A DNA stretch of 64,000 nucleotides, taken from contig NZ_JHWC01000001.1 in the NCBI RefSeq assembly GCF_000687535.1, positions 1 through 64,000 on the forward strand, given 5' to 3'. This DNA comes from Helicobacter rodentium ATCC 700285. GTDB taxonomy: Bacteria > Campylobacterota > Campylobacteria > Campylobacterales > Helicobacteraceae. The notes beneath the pieces are model-generated. The model saw nothing but the letters and a program-made list of their open reading frames with translations, had not been told where the DNA came from and ran no database searches. Each line of letters starts with the position of its first letter. Position 1 is the stretch's first letter. This document shows positions 47,389-54,627 of this stretch, piece by piece. Position numbers and translations under genes: made by a program.

Positions 47389-47748
47389 ATGCGTCAAAGT
47401 GAGTTAGAGAGCTTTAAATCTATTTTATTGACTAAAAAAAAGGCAATTTTAGATAATAACTCTATACACAAGCAAACAATGGAACATATCCAAAGCAGTC
47501 ACATCAACGAGACAGATTACGCGGCAATGCAAATGCGAAATGTATTGGATAGCTCCATTTTTAAAAGGCATCATTTGGAATTAGAATATATTGAAAACGC
47601 ATTAGAAAAAATTGATGGGGGTGTTTATGGAATCTGTGAAATGTGCAATGAGGAAATTGGCATTCAACGTTTAAAAGCAAAACCACATGCAAAATATTGT
47701 ATAGTATGCAGACAAATTATTGAAAAAGATTCAAAGGAACAAAAATGA
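47389..47748 (+). CDS. dksA: DksA/TraR-family zinc-finger protein
   Basis: 119 residues: an N-terminal coiled-coil hairpin (residues about 5-75) and a C4 zinc finger, CEMCNEEIGIQRLKAKPHAKYCIVC. DksA proteins enter the RNA polymerase secondary channel and tune the stringent response. The acidic tip here is NETDYAAMQ in place of the canonical DxxDxA, so function may differ in detail. The stop overlaps the next start (ATGA). Confidence 0.85.
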   Translation: MRQSELESFKSILLTKKKAILDNNSIHKQTMEHIQSSHINETDYAAMQMRNVLDSSIFKRHHLELEYIENALEKIDGGVYGICEMCNEEIGIQRLKAKPHAKYCIVCRQIIEKDSKEQK

Positions 47749-48764
47749 AATTTAAATATTACATTGGCGCATTATTCGTCTTTATTGTGCTTTTAGGGCT
47801 TTATATTTATAGTCTTAGCGGGGAAAGTTATGCGTTTGCAATTCCATTTAGCACACAAACCATCACGCTTCCTGTTGCGGTATGGTTTGTTATACCCGTT
47901 GTGGTTTTTTTTATCATTGTGGGCGTTTTAGAGATTAGCGGCTCTTATCGTATGTGGCGCAAACGCACAAAATATAAACGAGATTATAAAATACTTTTAG
48001 AACAAATAGAAAATCAGCTTTTAAGCAAAGATACACCGATAAAGCAACCCACAATGAATAGATACAAAAGTTTATCCATTCTCTTAAGCAATCTTACTTT
48101 AGATGTAAAAGATGGAATTGCCCTTAAAAGTGGCGAAACGAGACTAGATGAGCTCATTGAATTACTAGGCGATTTGAAAAGGGGCAAATATGTAAATCTT
48201 AAAAAGTTTAACCCCAATGAAAAATCCACCTTTATGCGTAAAAATATTTTCAATCAAATCCAAAGCGATGAAAAGTTTGCTGTAGAAGTGCTTAAAAAAT
48301 CAAGCTATGATGAAGAGTGTAAGCGCGAAGCTTTTAAGAAACTGCTTAACCAAGAAGAAATTAAAACCATTAAGCAATTCATTGGCGAAATAAAATTTAA
48401 CAAAGAATTAGCTAGTGAAATGCTTGGAATGTGCTATTCTAAAAAAATGGATTTCAGCAACGATGAAATAGCTCAGCTTTGCGCAGAAGTAGGATATAGC
48501 AAAGGGGATTATTTGCTTTTGGCGCAAAAGCTAAAAGAATGCTATGAACCTGCAAGTTGGGTTAGCTTGTTTGAGTATCTTGCCGACAAAGATGAGTTAG
48601 CCGAAATGGCATACTTTTATGTGCTTTTGGAATTAGAAATGATTGATGAGGCTAAAGAGCGTTTAAATACATATCCTCAAAATGAGCTTTTAAAAGTGCG
48701 TGCATATTTGGATTTGAAAGACTTAGGTAAAAAATATCCTTTGGAGTTATTTTTGCTAGACTAA
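47745..48764 (+). CDS. Conserved membrane protein of unknown function
   Basis: 339 residues. Two N-terminal membrane helices (about 5-25 and 44-66, with a periplasmic loop between) are followed by a large helical cytoplasmic domain made of short repeats resembling TPR-like pairs (residues 150-335: SDEKFAVEVLKKSS, KFNKELASEMLG, MAYFYVLLELEMIDEAKERL). It overlaps dksA, so it is co-translated. As I recall, this position after dksA is conserved in Helicobacter; no function is known to me. Confidence 0.78.
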   Translation: MKFKYYIGALFVFIVLLGLYIYSLSGESYAFAIPFSTQTITLPVAVWFVIPVVVFFIIVGVLEISGSYRMWRKRTKYKRDYKILLEQIENQLLSKDTPIKQPTMNRYKSLSILLSNLTLDVKDGIALKSGETRLDELIELLGDLKRGKYVNLKKFNPNEKSTFMRKNIFNQIQSDEKFAVEVLKKSSYDEECKREAFKKLLNQEEIKTIKQFIGEIKFNKELASEMLGMCYSKKMDFSNDEIAQLCAEVGYSKGDYLLLAQKLKECYEPASWVSLFEYLADKDELAEMAYFYVLLELEMIDEAKERLNTYPQNELLKVRAYLDLKDLGKKYPLELFLLD

Positions 48765-48771
48765 AATCACC

Positions 48772-48805
48772 TTACGATTCCTAATGGAATCGTAATTTAT
48801 TTTTT
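48772..48805. terminator. Bidirectional rho-independent terminator
   Basis: TTACGATTCC (48772-48781) and GGAATCGTAA (48786-48795) form a perfect 10-bp stem with loop TAAT, followed by TTTATTTTTT. It separates the accD operon from the convergent XRE regulator gene. Confidence 0.88.
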
Positions 48806-49066
48806 ATCTTCTATTTTATCAAACGAAATTCCATCAAAAAACTCACAAATATCCACCTCTAAAACTTTGGCAATTTGCAAAAGATGTTCAATATTAAAAT
48901 GCGATCCTTTAAGCCCAATTTCCGCAAAAGACACAAGACTAACGGAGTTGTGCCCTATGGCTAGGGAAAGCTTAAGTTGCGAATAATGTTTTTGCTTTCT
49001 TATTTTTGCAACATTTGCACCAATTTGTTTATAAATTTCTTTAATCTCTTCAGCCTCAAGTGGCAA
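48797..49066 (-). CDS. XRE-family helix-turn-helix regulator
   Basis: 89 residues. The HTH is IGANVAKIRKQKHYSQLKLSLAIGHNSVSLVSFAEIGLKGSHFNIEHLLQIAKVL (residues about 14-70), the cro/C1 type. The short acidic/basic tail lacks a toxin partner or peptidase domain. It is divergent from three tiny ORFs, with ATAAGTT-type inverted repeats between them, suggesting autoregulation and control of the small genes. It could be a phage-type repressor or a controller-type protein. Confidence 0.82.
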   Translation of the reverse strand: MPLEAEEIKEIYKQIGANVAKIRKQKHYSQLKLSLAIGHNSVSLVSFAEIGLKGSHFNIEHLLQIAKVLEVDICEFFDGISFDKIEDKK

Positions 49067-49071
49067 CTAAA

Positions 49072-49139
49072 CCACCTTATAATAAGTTAAATTAAGTTTT
49101 ATTCATTGTAGAATCACATTCAACTTATTATGATAAGTT
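49072..49139. promoter_or_regulatory. Candidate operators between the regulator and the small ORFs
   Basis: AACTTAT-TATG-ATAAGTT (49122-49139) is a perfect 7-bp inverted repeat, and CTTAT-A-ATAAG (about 49076-49086) is a second, shorter one. They lie in the intergenic region between divergent starts and fit dimeric XRE regulator binding. Confidence 0.55.
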
Positions 49140-49156
49140 ATTACAAAGGAGTAGAA

Positions 49157-49213
49157 ATGAAAATTTCGTTAAATATTGTCTCATTGGGTTTTACAAGTTG
49201 TGCAAATGGGTAA
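49157..49213 (+). CDS. Tiny ORF (18 aa), possible leader
   Basis: ATG 49157 with AAAGGAG nine bases before it; 18 codons ending ...TSCANG. The next ORF starts inside its last codons. It is too short to identify and could be a coupling leader for the membrane peptide that follows. Confidence 0.35.
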   Translation: MKISLNIVSLGFTSCANG

Positions 49214-49280
49214 AAAATTATTCCTATTTATTTTGCTAATTGTGCTTTTTTGGTTTATGTATTTTAAATTACTTATTTAA
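49206..49280 (+). CDS. Tiny hydrophobic membrane peptide (24 aa)
   Basis: ATG 49206, GKKLFLFILLIVLFWFMYF, stop 49278-49280. Almost the whole peptide is one membrane helix with two N-terminal lysines. It overlaps the preceding ORF by 8 nt. Small single-helix peptides of this kind occur as filamentous-phage proteins, holin-like peptides or type I toxins; the evidence does not choose between them. Confidence 0.45.
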   Translation: MGKKLFLFILLIVLFWFMYFKLLI

Positions 49281-49316
49281 GCAAGGAATTTTTGCTTTTT
49301 AAAAGGAGATACTATT

Positions 49317-49415
49317 ATGACTGCTGCTGATTATGGAAATGGTTTGTTTCAGTCTGCTGTGCTACTTTTTGGTTTATTAGTTTGTGGGTGGATAATAAAA
49401 GCATCTTTAAAATGA
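49317..49415 (+). CDS. Tiny membrane protein (32 aa), filamentous-phage-like in style
   Basis: ATG 49317 with AAAAGGAGAT upstream, an excellent ribosome site. The sequence MTAADYGNGLFQSAVLLFGL is followed by a hydrophobic stretch with C and W and ends in KASLK. A polar start, one membrane helix and a basic end resemble inovirus minor coat or small phage membrane proteins, which is a tentative reading. No replication or assembly gene is nearby. Confidence 0.5.
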   Translation: MTAADYGNGLFQSAVLLFGLLVCGWIIKASLK

Positions 49416-49508
49416 AGGATTGATTTTTATTGTTATGGGTTTCTACTTTTTAGGAAATATTTGTCAAAGAGTTAGAATCACAAAAACTAGCAAAGGTTTT
49501 GCTGCTTC

Positions 49509-49548
49509 TCATTACGAGAGAATTGTTAGAATCTCGTGGCAATCCATA
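49509..49548. repeat. Interspersed hairpin repeat, single copy
   Basis: CATTACGA-GAGAATT-GTT-AGAATCTC-GTGGCAATCC: the same base as the other copies with a distinct apical stem (GA[GA]ATT / AGAATCTC, one mismatch). It lies between the small-ORF cluster and the 3' end of ruvB. Confidence 0.75.
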
Positions 49549-49632
49549 ACCCAATCTTATTCTTAAGATTCCATCGTTTGATTTAATTTTTGCAAAATAG
49601 AAACCGCAGTGCGTTCCTTTCAAACAATATCC

Positions 49633-50634
49633 CTAAAACAAACTCCCAATTTCCCGAAAGGAAAATAATTCGTAAGTTTTTTGTGTTGCGATTCTGCCTC
49701 TTGCAGTGCGCTCTAGGTAGCCATTGACAAGCAAATAAGGCTCAATCACATCTTCAATCGTCCCCTCATCTTCACTCATCGCCGCAGCAAGTGTGCTAAG
49801 TCCAATCGGGCGTCCGCGATTCTCACAAATAATTTTTAAGAATCGCAAATCTAACTCATCAAACCCGTGTTCATTCACGCCCAATTCATTCAAGGCGTAT
49901 TGTGTGCGCTCTTTTGTAATCATTGCTTCCTCTGCAACCTCCGCAAAATCCCTCACGCGCTTGAGCAATCTTAAAGCAATTCTTGGCGTTCCGCGTGAGC
50001 GTTTAGCAATCTCTAATGCGCCCTCATCGGAACATTCCTTTTGTAGCTTCACAGAAGCGATTTTCACAATACGCGCTAACTCCTCTTGCTCATAAAACTG
50101 CATACGAAACTGCATTCCAAACCTATCCCGCAAAGGGTTGCTAATCATTCCCGCGCGTGTTGTCGCCCCAATGAGCGTAAAGCGCGGTAAGTCAATTTTG
50201 ACCGTCTGTGCAGCAGGTCCGCTCCCGATAATAATATCTAGCCTAAAATCCTCCATTGCTGGATACAGAATCTCCTCAATGGCTGGGCTTAAACGATGAA
50301 TCTCGTCAATAAATAAAATCTCTCCGTCGTTTAAATTGGTTAGAATCGCTGCTAAATCTCCTGCTTTTTCAATCATCGGCGCAGCGGTTACCTTAATAGA
50401 AGTTTGCATTTCCGCACTAATAATATGCGCTAAAGTTGTCTTGCCAAGACCGGGGGGACCAAAAAGCAAAAGGTGGTCTAACACATCTCCGCGCTTTTTT
50501 GCTGCTGCAATAAAGACTTGCAAATTTTTCTTTAGCTTCTCTTGCCCGATATAATCGTCCCAACAAGTTGGGCGAAGCCTAATGTCCTCTTCTTTCTCTA
50601 GGGTTAATTTTTCAATCTCTACAATGCGTTCCAA
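49633..50634 (-). CDS. ruvB: Holliday junction branch migration helicase RuvB
   Basis: 333 residues. [19 protein letters not shown] at the start, Walker [15 protein letters not shown], Walker [10 protein letters not shown], sensor IGATTRAG and the C-terminal winged helix [29 protein letters not shown]. It drives branch migration with RuvA. Only 8 bp separate it from panB upstream, and they are probably co-transcribed. Confidence 0.97.
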   Translation of the reverse strand: MERIVEIEKLTLEKEEDIRLRPTCWDDYIGQEKLKKNLQVFIAAAKKRGDVLDHLLLFGPPGLGKTTLAHIISAEMQTSIKVTAAPMIEKAGDLAAILTNLNDGEILFIDEIHRLSPAIEEILYPAMEDFRLDIIIGSGPAAQTVKIDLPRFTLIGATTRAGMISNPLRDRFGMQFRMQFYEQEELARIVKIASVKLQKECSDEGALEIAKRSRGTPRIALRLLKRVRDFAEVAEEAMITKERTQYALNELGVNEHGFDELDLRFLKIICENRGRPIGLSTLAAAMSEDEGTIEDVIEPYLLVNGYLERTARGRIATQKTYELFSFREIGSLF

Positions 50635-50642
50635 ATCTCCCC

Positions 50643-51449
50643 CTAATAACTTTCCTGTTCATTTGGAAAAGCACCACTTTTGACATCTTTAACATATTGA
50701 CGCACACCCTGACGCAAAAGCTCCACACCCTTTAAATATTGACGCACGAATTTGGGCTTAAATTCCTCAAAGAATCCAAAAGCATCACTCCACACTAGCA
50801 CCTGCCCATCTACATCTGCTCCACTCCCGATTCCAATCACCGGAATCCCAACGCTTTGCGTAATTGCTTTAGCCGCCTCTGCCCTCACCCCCTCTAGCAA
50901 AATACTAAATGCACCCTTTTGTTCAATGTCTTTTGCGAGTTTTATGAGCGATTCCACACTTTCTTGCGTTTTTCCCTGCACCTTGTATCCTCCCTCACTG
51001 CGGACAAACTGCGGTTTTAATCCAATGTGCGCCATTACTGCAATTCCATTTTCTACTAGCATTTGAATGCTTTGAAGCCCCTCAAATCCAACTTCTAACT
51101 TTATGGCTTGTGCTTTGGTTTCCTTATAGATTTGGATTGCGGATTTCAATGCAATTTCTGGTGTTGTCGTGCTACCAAAAGGCATATCGCAGACGATTAA
51201 ACTACTTTTTGCACCCCTGCACACGGCTTTTGTGTGGTAAATCATCTGTTCTAAAGTCGCACCTAGCGTGTCGCTCTCTCCAAAAAAACTCATCTGCAAA
51301 CTATCGCCCACCAAAATCATATCCACTTCACCATCAAAGATTTTTGCCATTAACGCATCGTAAGCGGTAAGCATTGTGATTTTTTCCACGCCCTTTTTTT
51401 TGAGAATCTGTGTTGTTGTCATAGATTTTATTGTGTTTTGTATGCTCAT
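50643..51449 (-). CDS. panB: 3-methyl-2-oxobutanoate hydroxymethyltransferase PanB
   Basis: 268 residues from ATG 51447-51449; ATG 51453-51455 and a longer frame are alternatives. [31 protein letters not shown] (metal Asp), [18 protein letters not shown] and [19 protein letters not shown] are conserved. It transfers a hydroxymethyl group to 2-oxoisovalerate, the first dedicated step of pantothenate synthesis. It faces the tmRNA gene head to head. Confidence 0.94.
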   Translation of the reverse strand: MSIQNTIKSMTTTQILKKKGVEKITMLTAYDALMAKIFDGEVDMILVGDSLQMSFFGESDTLGATLEQMIYHTKAVCRGAKSSLIVCDMPFGSTTTPEIALKSAIQIYKETKAQAIKLEVGFEGLQSIQMLVENGIAVMAHIGLKPQFVRSEGGYKVQGKTQESVESLIKLAKDIEQKGAFSILLEGVRAEAAKAITQSVGIPVIGIGSGADVDGQVLVWSDAFGFFEEFKPKFVRQYLKGVELLRQGVRQYVKDVKSGAFPNEQESY

Positions 51450-51502
51450 TTTCATTCCATTAAAATTTTTAGCTAATTTTACTATATTTTCTTTTTTTAT
51501 GG

Positions 51503-51508
51503 TATAAT
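51503..51508 (+). promoter_or_regulatory. -10 box of the tmRNA promoter
   Basis: GGTATAAT at 51501-51508, a consensus sigma70 -10, about 18 bp before the mature tmRNA 5' end. A transcript starting near 51515 would be trimmed by RNase P. Confidence 0.7.
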
Positions 51509-51525
51509 CCAAACCTTTAATTTTT

Positions 51526-51897
51526 GGGGCTGATTAGAATTTCGACAGGATTTGAATTTCTTTAGTTGCATACCGACTTGTGCTAAGTCGTAAAACTGGT
51601 TCATAAATATAAACGCAAACAACGCGAATTACGCTCCTGCTTACGCTAAAGTTGCGTAAGTTTAATTAGCTTTTGGAGCTGTTCTTAGTTAGGATTCTAG
51701 CTACTCTCTTAAGAACATCATTCTAGCTAGATGCGCTTTGTGCTACCAAACGCAAGGTTAAGATTTAGGTTGCCTTTGTTAAAGTGTTTTTGGAAGTTCT
51801 CTTTAATAAAGAAAGATTTAAAATCCAAGCAAGTATGTAAATCAATTATTGCAGATTTGAGTTTTGGACTGGGGTTTGATTCCCCACAGCTCCACCA
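51526..51897 (+). ncRNA. ssrA: tmRNA (SsrA)
   Basis: 372 nt. The 5' end GGGGCTGATTAGAATTTCGAC and the 3' end GGTTTGATTCCCC-ACAGCTCC-ACCA form the alanyl-tRNA-like part (acceptor GGGGCU with AGCUCC and encoded CCA). The mRNA-like part (51616-51660) encodes ANNANYAPAYAKVA followed by TAA, an epsilonproteobacterial-type tag. It rescues stalled ribosomes with SmpB and marks proteins for proteolysis. A processing-dependent 5' end is expected. Confidence 0.97.
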
Positions 51898-51902
51898 AAT
51901 TA

Positions 51903-52247
51903 TTATTTAACTTTTATTTCTTCACACCACTTTTTATAGGATTTCAAAACTTTAGAAAGTTTAATTCCAATAATTTCTGGAATCTCATAGTTATGATTTT
52001 GCAAAATAAGCCTACGCAAACTTTTAAAATCTTTCTCAAACACTTTAAAAGTAAGCAAAATCTCTTCTTCATTGCAAATTTCTAATAATTTTGGATTCTG
52101 TGCATTATGCCAAAAATAATGGCTTTGGATATTGGTTTCTTGGACACAAGCGCAAAGTCTGGATTCCAAAGCAACTTGAATTAATAGAGTAGCATTTGAT
52201 CGCGTGGTAGTTGTTTGAAGCAACATTAATTGCTTTTTGTTACTCAT
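51903..52247 (-). CDS. cutA: CutA1-like divalent-cation tolerance protein
   Basis: 114 residues. MLLQTTTTRSNATLLIQVALESRLCACVQ, IQSHYFW, EEEILLTFKVFE and HNYEIPEIIGI follow the CutA1 trimer pattern (x-S-x-Y-x-W, E-E-x, HxYExPEI). The copper-tolerance name is historic; the molecular role is still unclear. It overlaps the upstream gene by 8 nt and ends 5 bp from the tmRNA 3' end. Confidence 0.85.
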   Translation of the reverse strand: MSNKKQLMLLQTTTTRSNATLLIQVALESRLCACVQETNIQSHYFWHNAQNPKLLEICNEEEILLTFKVFEKDFKSLRRLILQNHNYEIPEIIGIKLSKVLKSYKKWCEEIKVK

Positions 52248-52518
52248 CTTTCACACCCATTCTCTTTTTTTTCTCTTCTGCGGATTTTTTCTTTTCATCA
52301 CGGCGCATTCTTTCCAAATTCATTTGACGCTCTTTGGAGCGTTTAAATTTTTCTAAATACTCTTCGCGTTCGGTTGGGCTTTGATAAGCGATAGGGCGGA
52401 TAAAAAATATAATCAACATTAACACAAAAAAGAAAATGGAAGTTTCTTGGTTTGAGGTTAGTTTATACCAAGCCATCGCAATGACAAGTGAAACAATCAC
52501 TTTTAGTGCTATAACCAT
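52240..52518 (-). CDS. Small membrane protein with charged tail
   Basis: 92 residues. Two closely spaced hydrophobic helices (about 2-17 and 26-42, FFFVLMLIIFFI) are followed by a strongly Lys/Glu/Arg-rich cytoplasmic tail (KRSKERQMNLERMRRDEKKK). Function unknown. It lies within a tightly packed minus-strand run from pepF to cutA. Confidence 0.7.
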   Translation of the reverse strand: MVIALKVIVSLVIAMAWYKLTSNQETSIFFFVLMLIIFFIRPIAYQSPTEREEYLEKFKRSKERQMNLERMRRDEKKKSAEEKKKRMGVKDE

Positions 52519-52526
52519 TTTAATCC

Positions 52527-53339
52527 TTAAAGCATTCTAGGTAAAATAATATGCTCTCCAAAACGCAAGGTATCTTTTGTCGTTTCATTGAATAAGGCTA
52601 AAATCACTTGTGGGATAAATAACAACGGAATCTCTGCAGTATCCCTGCCCATAGAATCTTGCAAGTTTTTGATATGTCTATCCATTAATTCAAAGTTTCC
52701 AATATTTGGGGTTAAAATAAAATCCACACCGCTATCCATCATTTCATAATAATCCATTCCACCCATTTTGTAGGCTAATTGCGGATTGGTTTGCAGCAAA
52801 TACGCATAACTTTCTTTAAAAAATGGCAGGATTTTTAAACCTGTTATATCCTCTAATGTTGGAATAATTTGGGATTCTATTACTAATTTTTCAAGCTTTC
52901 TATCTATCAAAAAAGCACATCTGAATCCTTCCCAACGTCTTTTAAAATTGAATGTTTTGAGTGCATTAAAGATAATTTCTGGGGCAAAAATAAAACGATT
53001 TTCTAAGGATAGAATATCTACTTCTGCTCCACACTCTTTTAAGAGAATCTCTCTTAATTCTGTTTCCTCATAAAGGGTTTGAAAAAATCGTCCAATTTCT
53101 AACAAACTTTGAGAATCGCACACTAAGATTTTATGATTCTCCGCTTCCAAAAACAAAAGAAATAATTTTTTATAATATTTTACCCTCTCCATAAAAGGTA
53201 AAAATTTCTCCTCCAATGTGAGATTATAGGATTTTTCCACAGGGACTTGTAATTTCTGCAAAAGCTCTTGAATGTTTTGCATTAAAATATATGAAGACTT
53301 CGGATATAAGTTATTATGCAATAAGATAAGCGATTCCAC
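52527..53339 (-). CDS. HdrB/CCG-domain-like protein lacking the cysteine motifs
   Basis: 270 residues. The end (YKMGGMDYYEMMDSGVDFILTPNIGNFELMD...IPLLFIPQVILALF) follows the outline of the C-terminal CCG domain of heterodisulfide-reductase B / succinate dehydrogenase E proteins, where Cys pairs bind a special 4Fe-4S cluster. Here those positions are Asn/Gly and no CCG is present. The N-terminal half (YPKSSYILMQNIQELLQKL) is consistent with the same fold. It is probably a degenerate, non-Fe-S homologue conserved in the lineage. It lies 9 bp after the ferredoxin-like gene. Confidence 0.5.
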   Translation of the reverse strand: MESLILLHNNLYPKSSYILMQNIQELLQKLQVPVEKSYNLTLEEKFLPFMERVKYYKKLFLLFLEAENHKILVCDSQSLLEIGRFFQTLYEETELREILLKECGAEVDILSLENRFIFAPEIIFNALKTFNFKRRWEGFRCAFLIDRKLEKLVIESQIIPTLEDITGLKILPFFKESYAYLLQTNPQLAYKMGGMDYYEMMDSGVDFILTPNIGNFELMDRHIKNLQDSMGRDTAEIPLLFIPQVILALFNETTKDTLRFGEHIILPRML

Positions 53340-53348
53340 TTTCTCTCC

Positions 53349-54101
53349 TTAAAAATTAGCTTTTTTGAGTAATTTTGATTTAAAAGATTGAATCTCTGGA
53401 TTTTCACTCATTTCAAAAATAATCATCTTTAATTCATTGATGCATCTATCAAACTTTGCATTTTGAGGAAACAAATAAGTTTGCAAACTTTGTGCATTCA
53501 AGATTCCATTCTTTAAATCACATACTGCCTCTAAAATATTTTGTGTTTTATGTTTTGCATACAAAGAAGCTGCTAAAATAAAATAAGCTTCACCCAAATA
53601 TTCTGGATTCTCAACGCTCAAAGGCGTAGCATAAGCAAAAGGCAAAAAAGAAAGTAAAAAGACATTTTTAATCTTTTGTGTTTCTATTTCTAAAGATTCC
53701 AATCCTCTAAATTCTATATCCTTTAGGACGCTTTGCACTTCATCTTGTGCTAACTCATCAAGCCCAACCTCTCTTAGTGATTCTATTTTTTGCAAAAATG
53801 GCTCAACATTGATGATTAAATCCTTTAGTGCAAGATGTGGATTCAGCGGCTCTATTTTCCAATCAGAACCAAAATTCTTAACCAAATCCTCAATTTTTAA
53901 AGCAAAATCAAAGACTACTACACCATTAATTTTGAACCCATAGGCATTATAACCATATTCCATTACATTTTCTTGAATGATTTTAAGCAAATCCAATAAT
54001 GACTTTTGCGGATTGATTTTTACAATTAATTTTGCAAAATAAGGTAGATAGTCTGTTTTTATATCAAATCGGAATAACTCTAAATTAATCTTTTTATCCA
54101 T
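53349..54101 (-). CDS. Ferredoxin-fold (DUF5644-like) protein
   Basis: 250 residues from ATG 54099-54101, chosen because GGAG lies six bases upstream (an earlier ATG at 54119 reads through that site). It starts INLELFRFDIKTDYLPYFAKLIVKI and has YGFKINGVVVF, like the N-terminal beta-grasp domain of FrdB/SdhB, but lacks the 2Fe-2S cysteines. The C-terminal half is helical (residues 120-245). With the next gene it looks like an SdhB/HdrB-type pair without iron-sulfur ligands. Role unknown. Confidence 0.5.
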   Translation of the reverse strand: MDKKINLELFRFDIKTDYLPYFAKLIVKINPQKSLLDLLKIIQENVMEYGYNAYGFKINGVVVFDFALKIEDLVKNFGSDWKIEPLNPHLALKDLIINVEPFLQKIESLREVGLDELAQDEVQSVLKDIEFRGLESLEIETQKIKNVFLLSFLPFAYATPLSVENPEYLGEAYFILAASLYAKHKTQNILEAVCDLKNGILNAQSLQTYLFPQNAKFDRCINELKMIIFEMSENPEIQSFKSKLLKKANF

Positions 54102-54144
54102 TTTTTCTCCATTACTCAAATGCTAAATTTTGAAGTATAGCAAA

Positions 54145-54618
54145 TTATTTTTTAAACCTTTTATTTTTTGGATTGGCTAAAAGTGCTTTCATTGAACTAT
54201 GAATCCCCTCTTCTTCATATTCCTTACTAGATTCTGCCCCCATAAAAGTTGCTAAAAGATTTATATAGACGCAAAAATCTGCACGTAAATCCTCATCATT
54301 GGGTAATAAAATTTGCACAATAGAATTTAGAGGTGTTGTTACAAAACTGCCCAAATTCTCCTCGCCAAATCCTGCTTCAAAATATAAGTTTTTAGAATCT
54401 AACTCCAAACTCTCAAAAGTATAACCCGCCAAGATAAACAATGTCAAATCACTAAAAGAACCCCTAATAGAATCCGGAAGCTCGGGTTCAAATTTAACAC
54501 GGGATACATTACACACAATAGAAAAATTAATTTTTTTGTGAATTAAGTATTCTAAGATAGCGTAACAATGCCCTTGCAATAATTCTCTAAACTTCTTATC
54601 CTTCAGCAAAACTTCCAT
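54145..54618 (-). CDS. SspB-like protein (tentative) of unknown function
   Basis: 157 residues. HCYAILEYLIHKKINFSIVCNVSRVKFEPELP, DLTLFILAGYTFESLEL and LYFEAGFGEENLGSFVTTPLNSIVQILLPND follow the order of SspB (helix, V-x-VP strand, a middle strand pair, then F-x-A-RFGG-x-x-x-x-VPxxAVxAIY). That protein delivers ssrA-tagged substrates to ClpXP in other bacteria. The similarity is judged by eye only. A basic tail (ALLANPKNKRFKK) follows. It is 9 bp after pepF. Confidence 0.4.
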   Translation of the reverse strand: MEVLLKDKKFRELLQGHCYAILEYLIHKKINFSIVCNVSRVKFEPELPDSIRGSFSDLTLFILAGYTFESLELDSKNLYFEAGFGEENLGSFVTTPLNSIVQILLPNDEDLRADFCVYINLLATFMGAESSKEYEEEGIHSSMKALLANPKNKRFKK

Positions 54619-54627
54619 TTCTCCTCC

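Noticed and set aside
48797-49066. XRE gene as the antitoxin of a HigBA-type pair
   Set aside because: No RelE/HigB-like partner on either side; only tiny membrane ORFs and a terminator.
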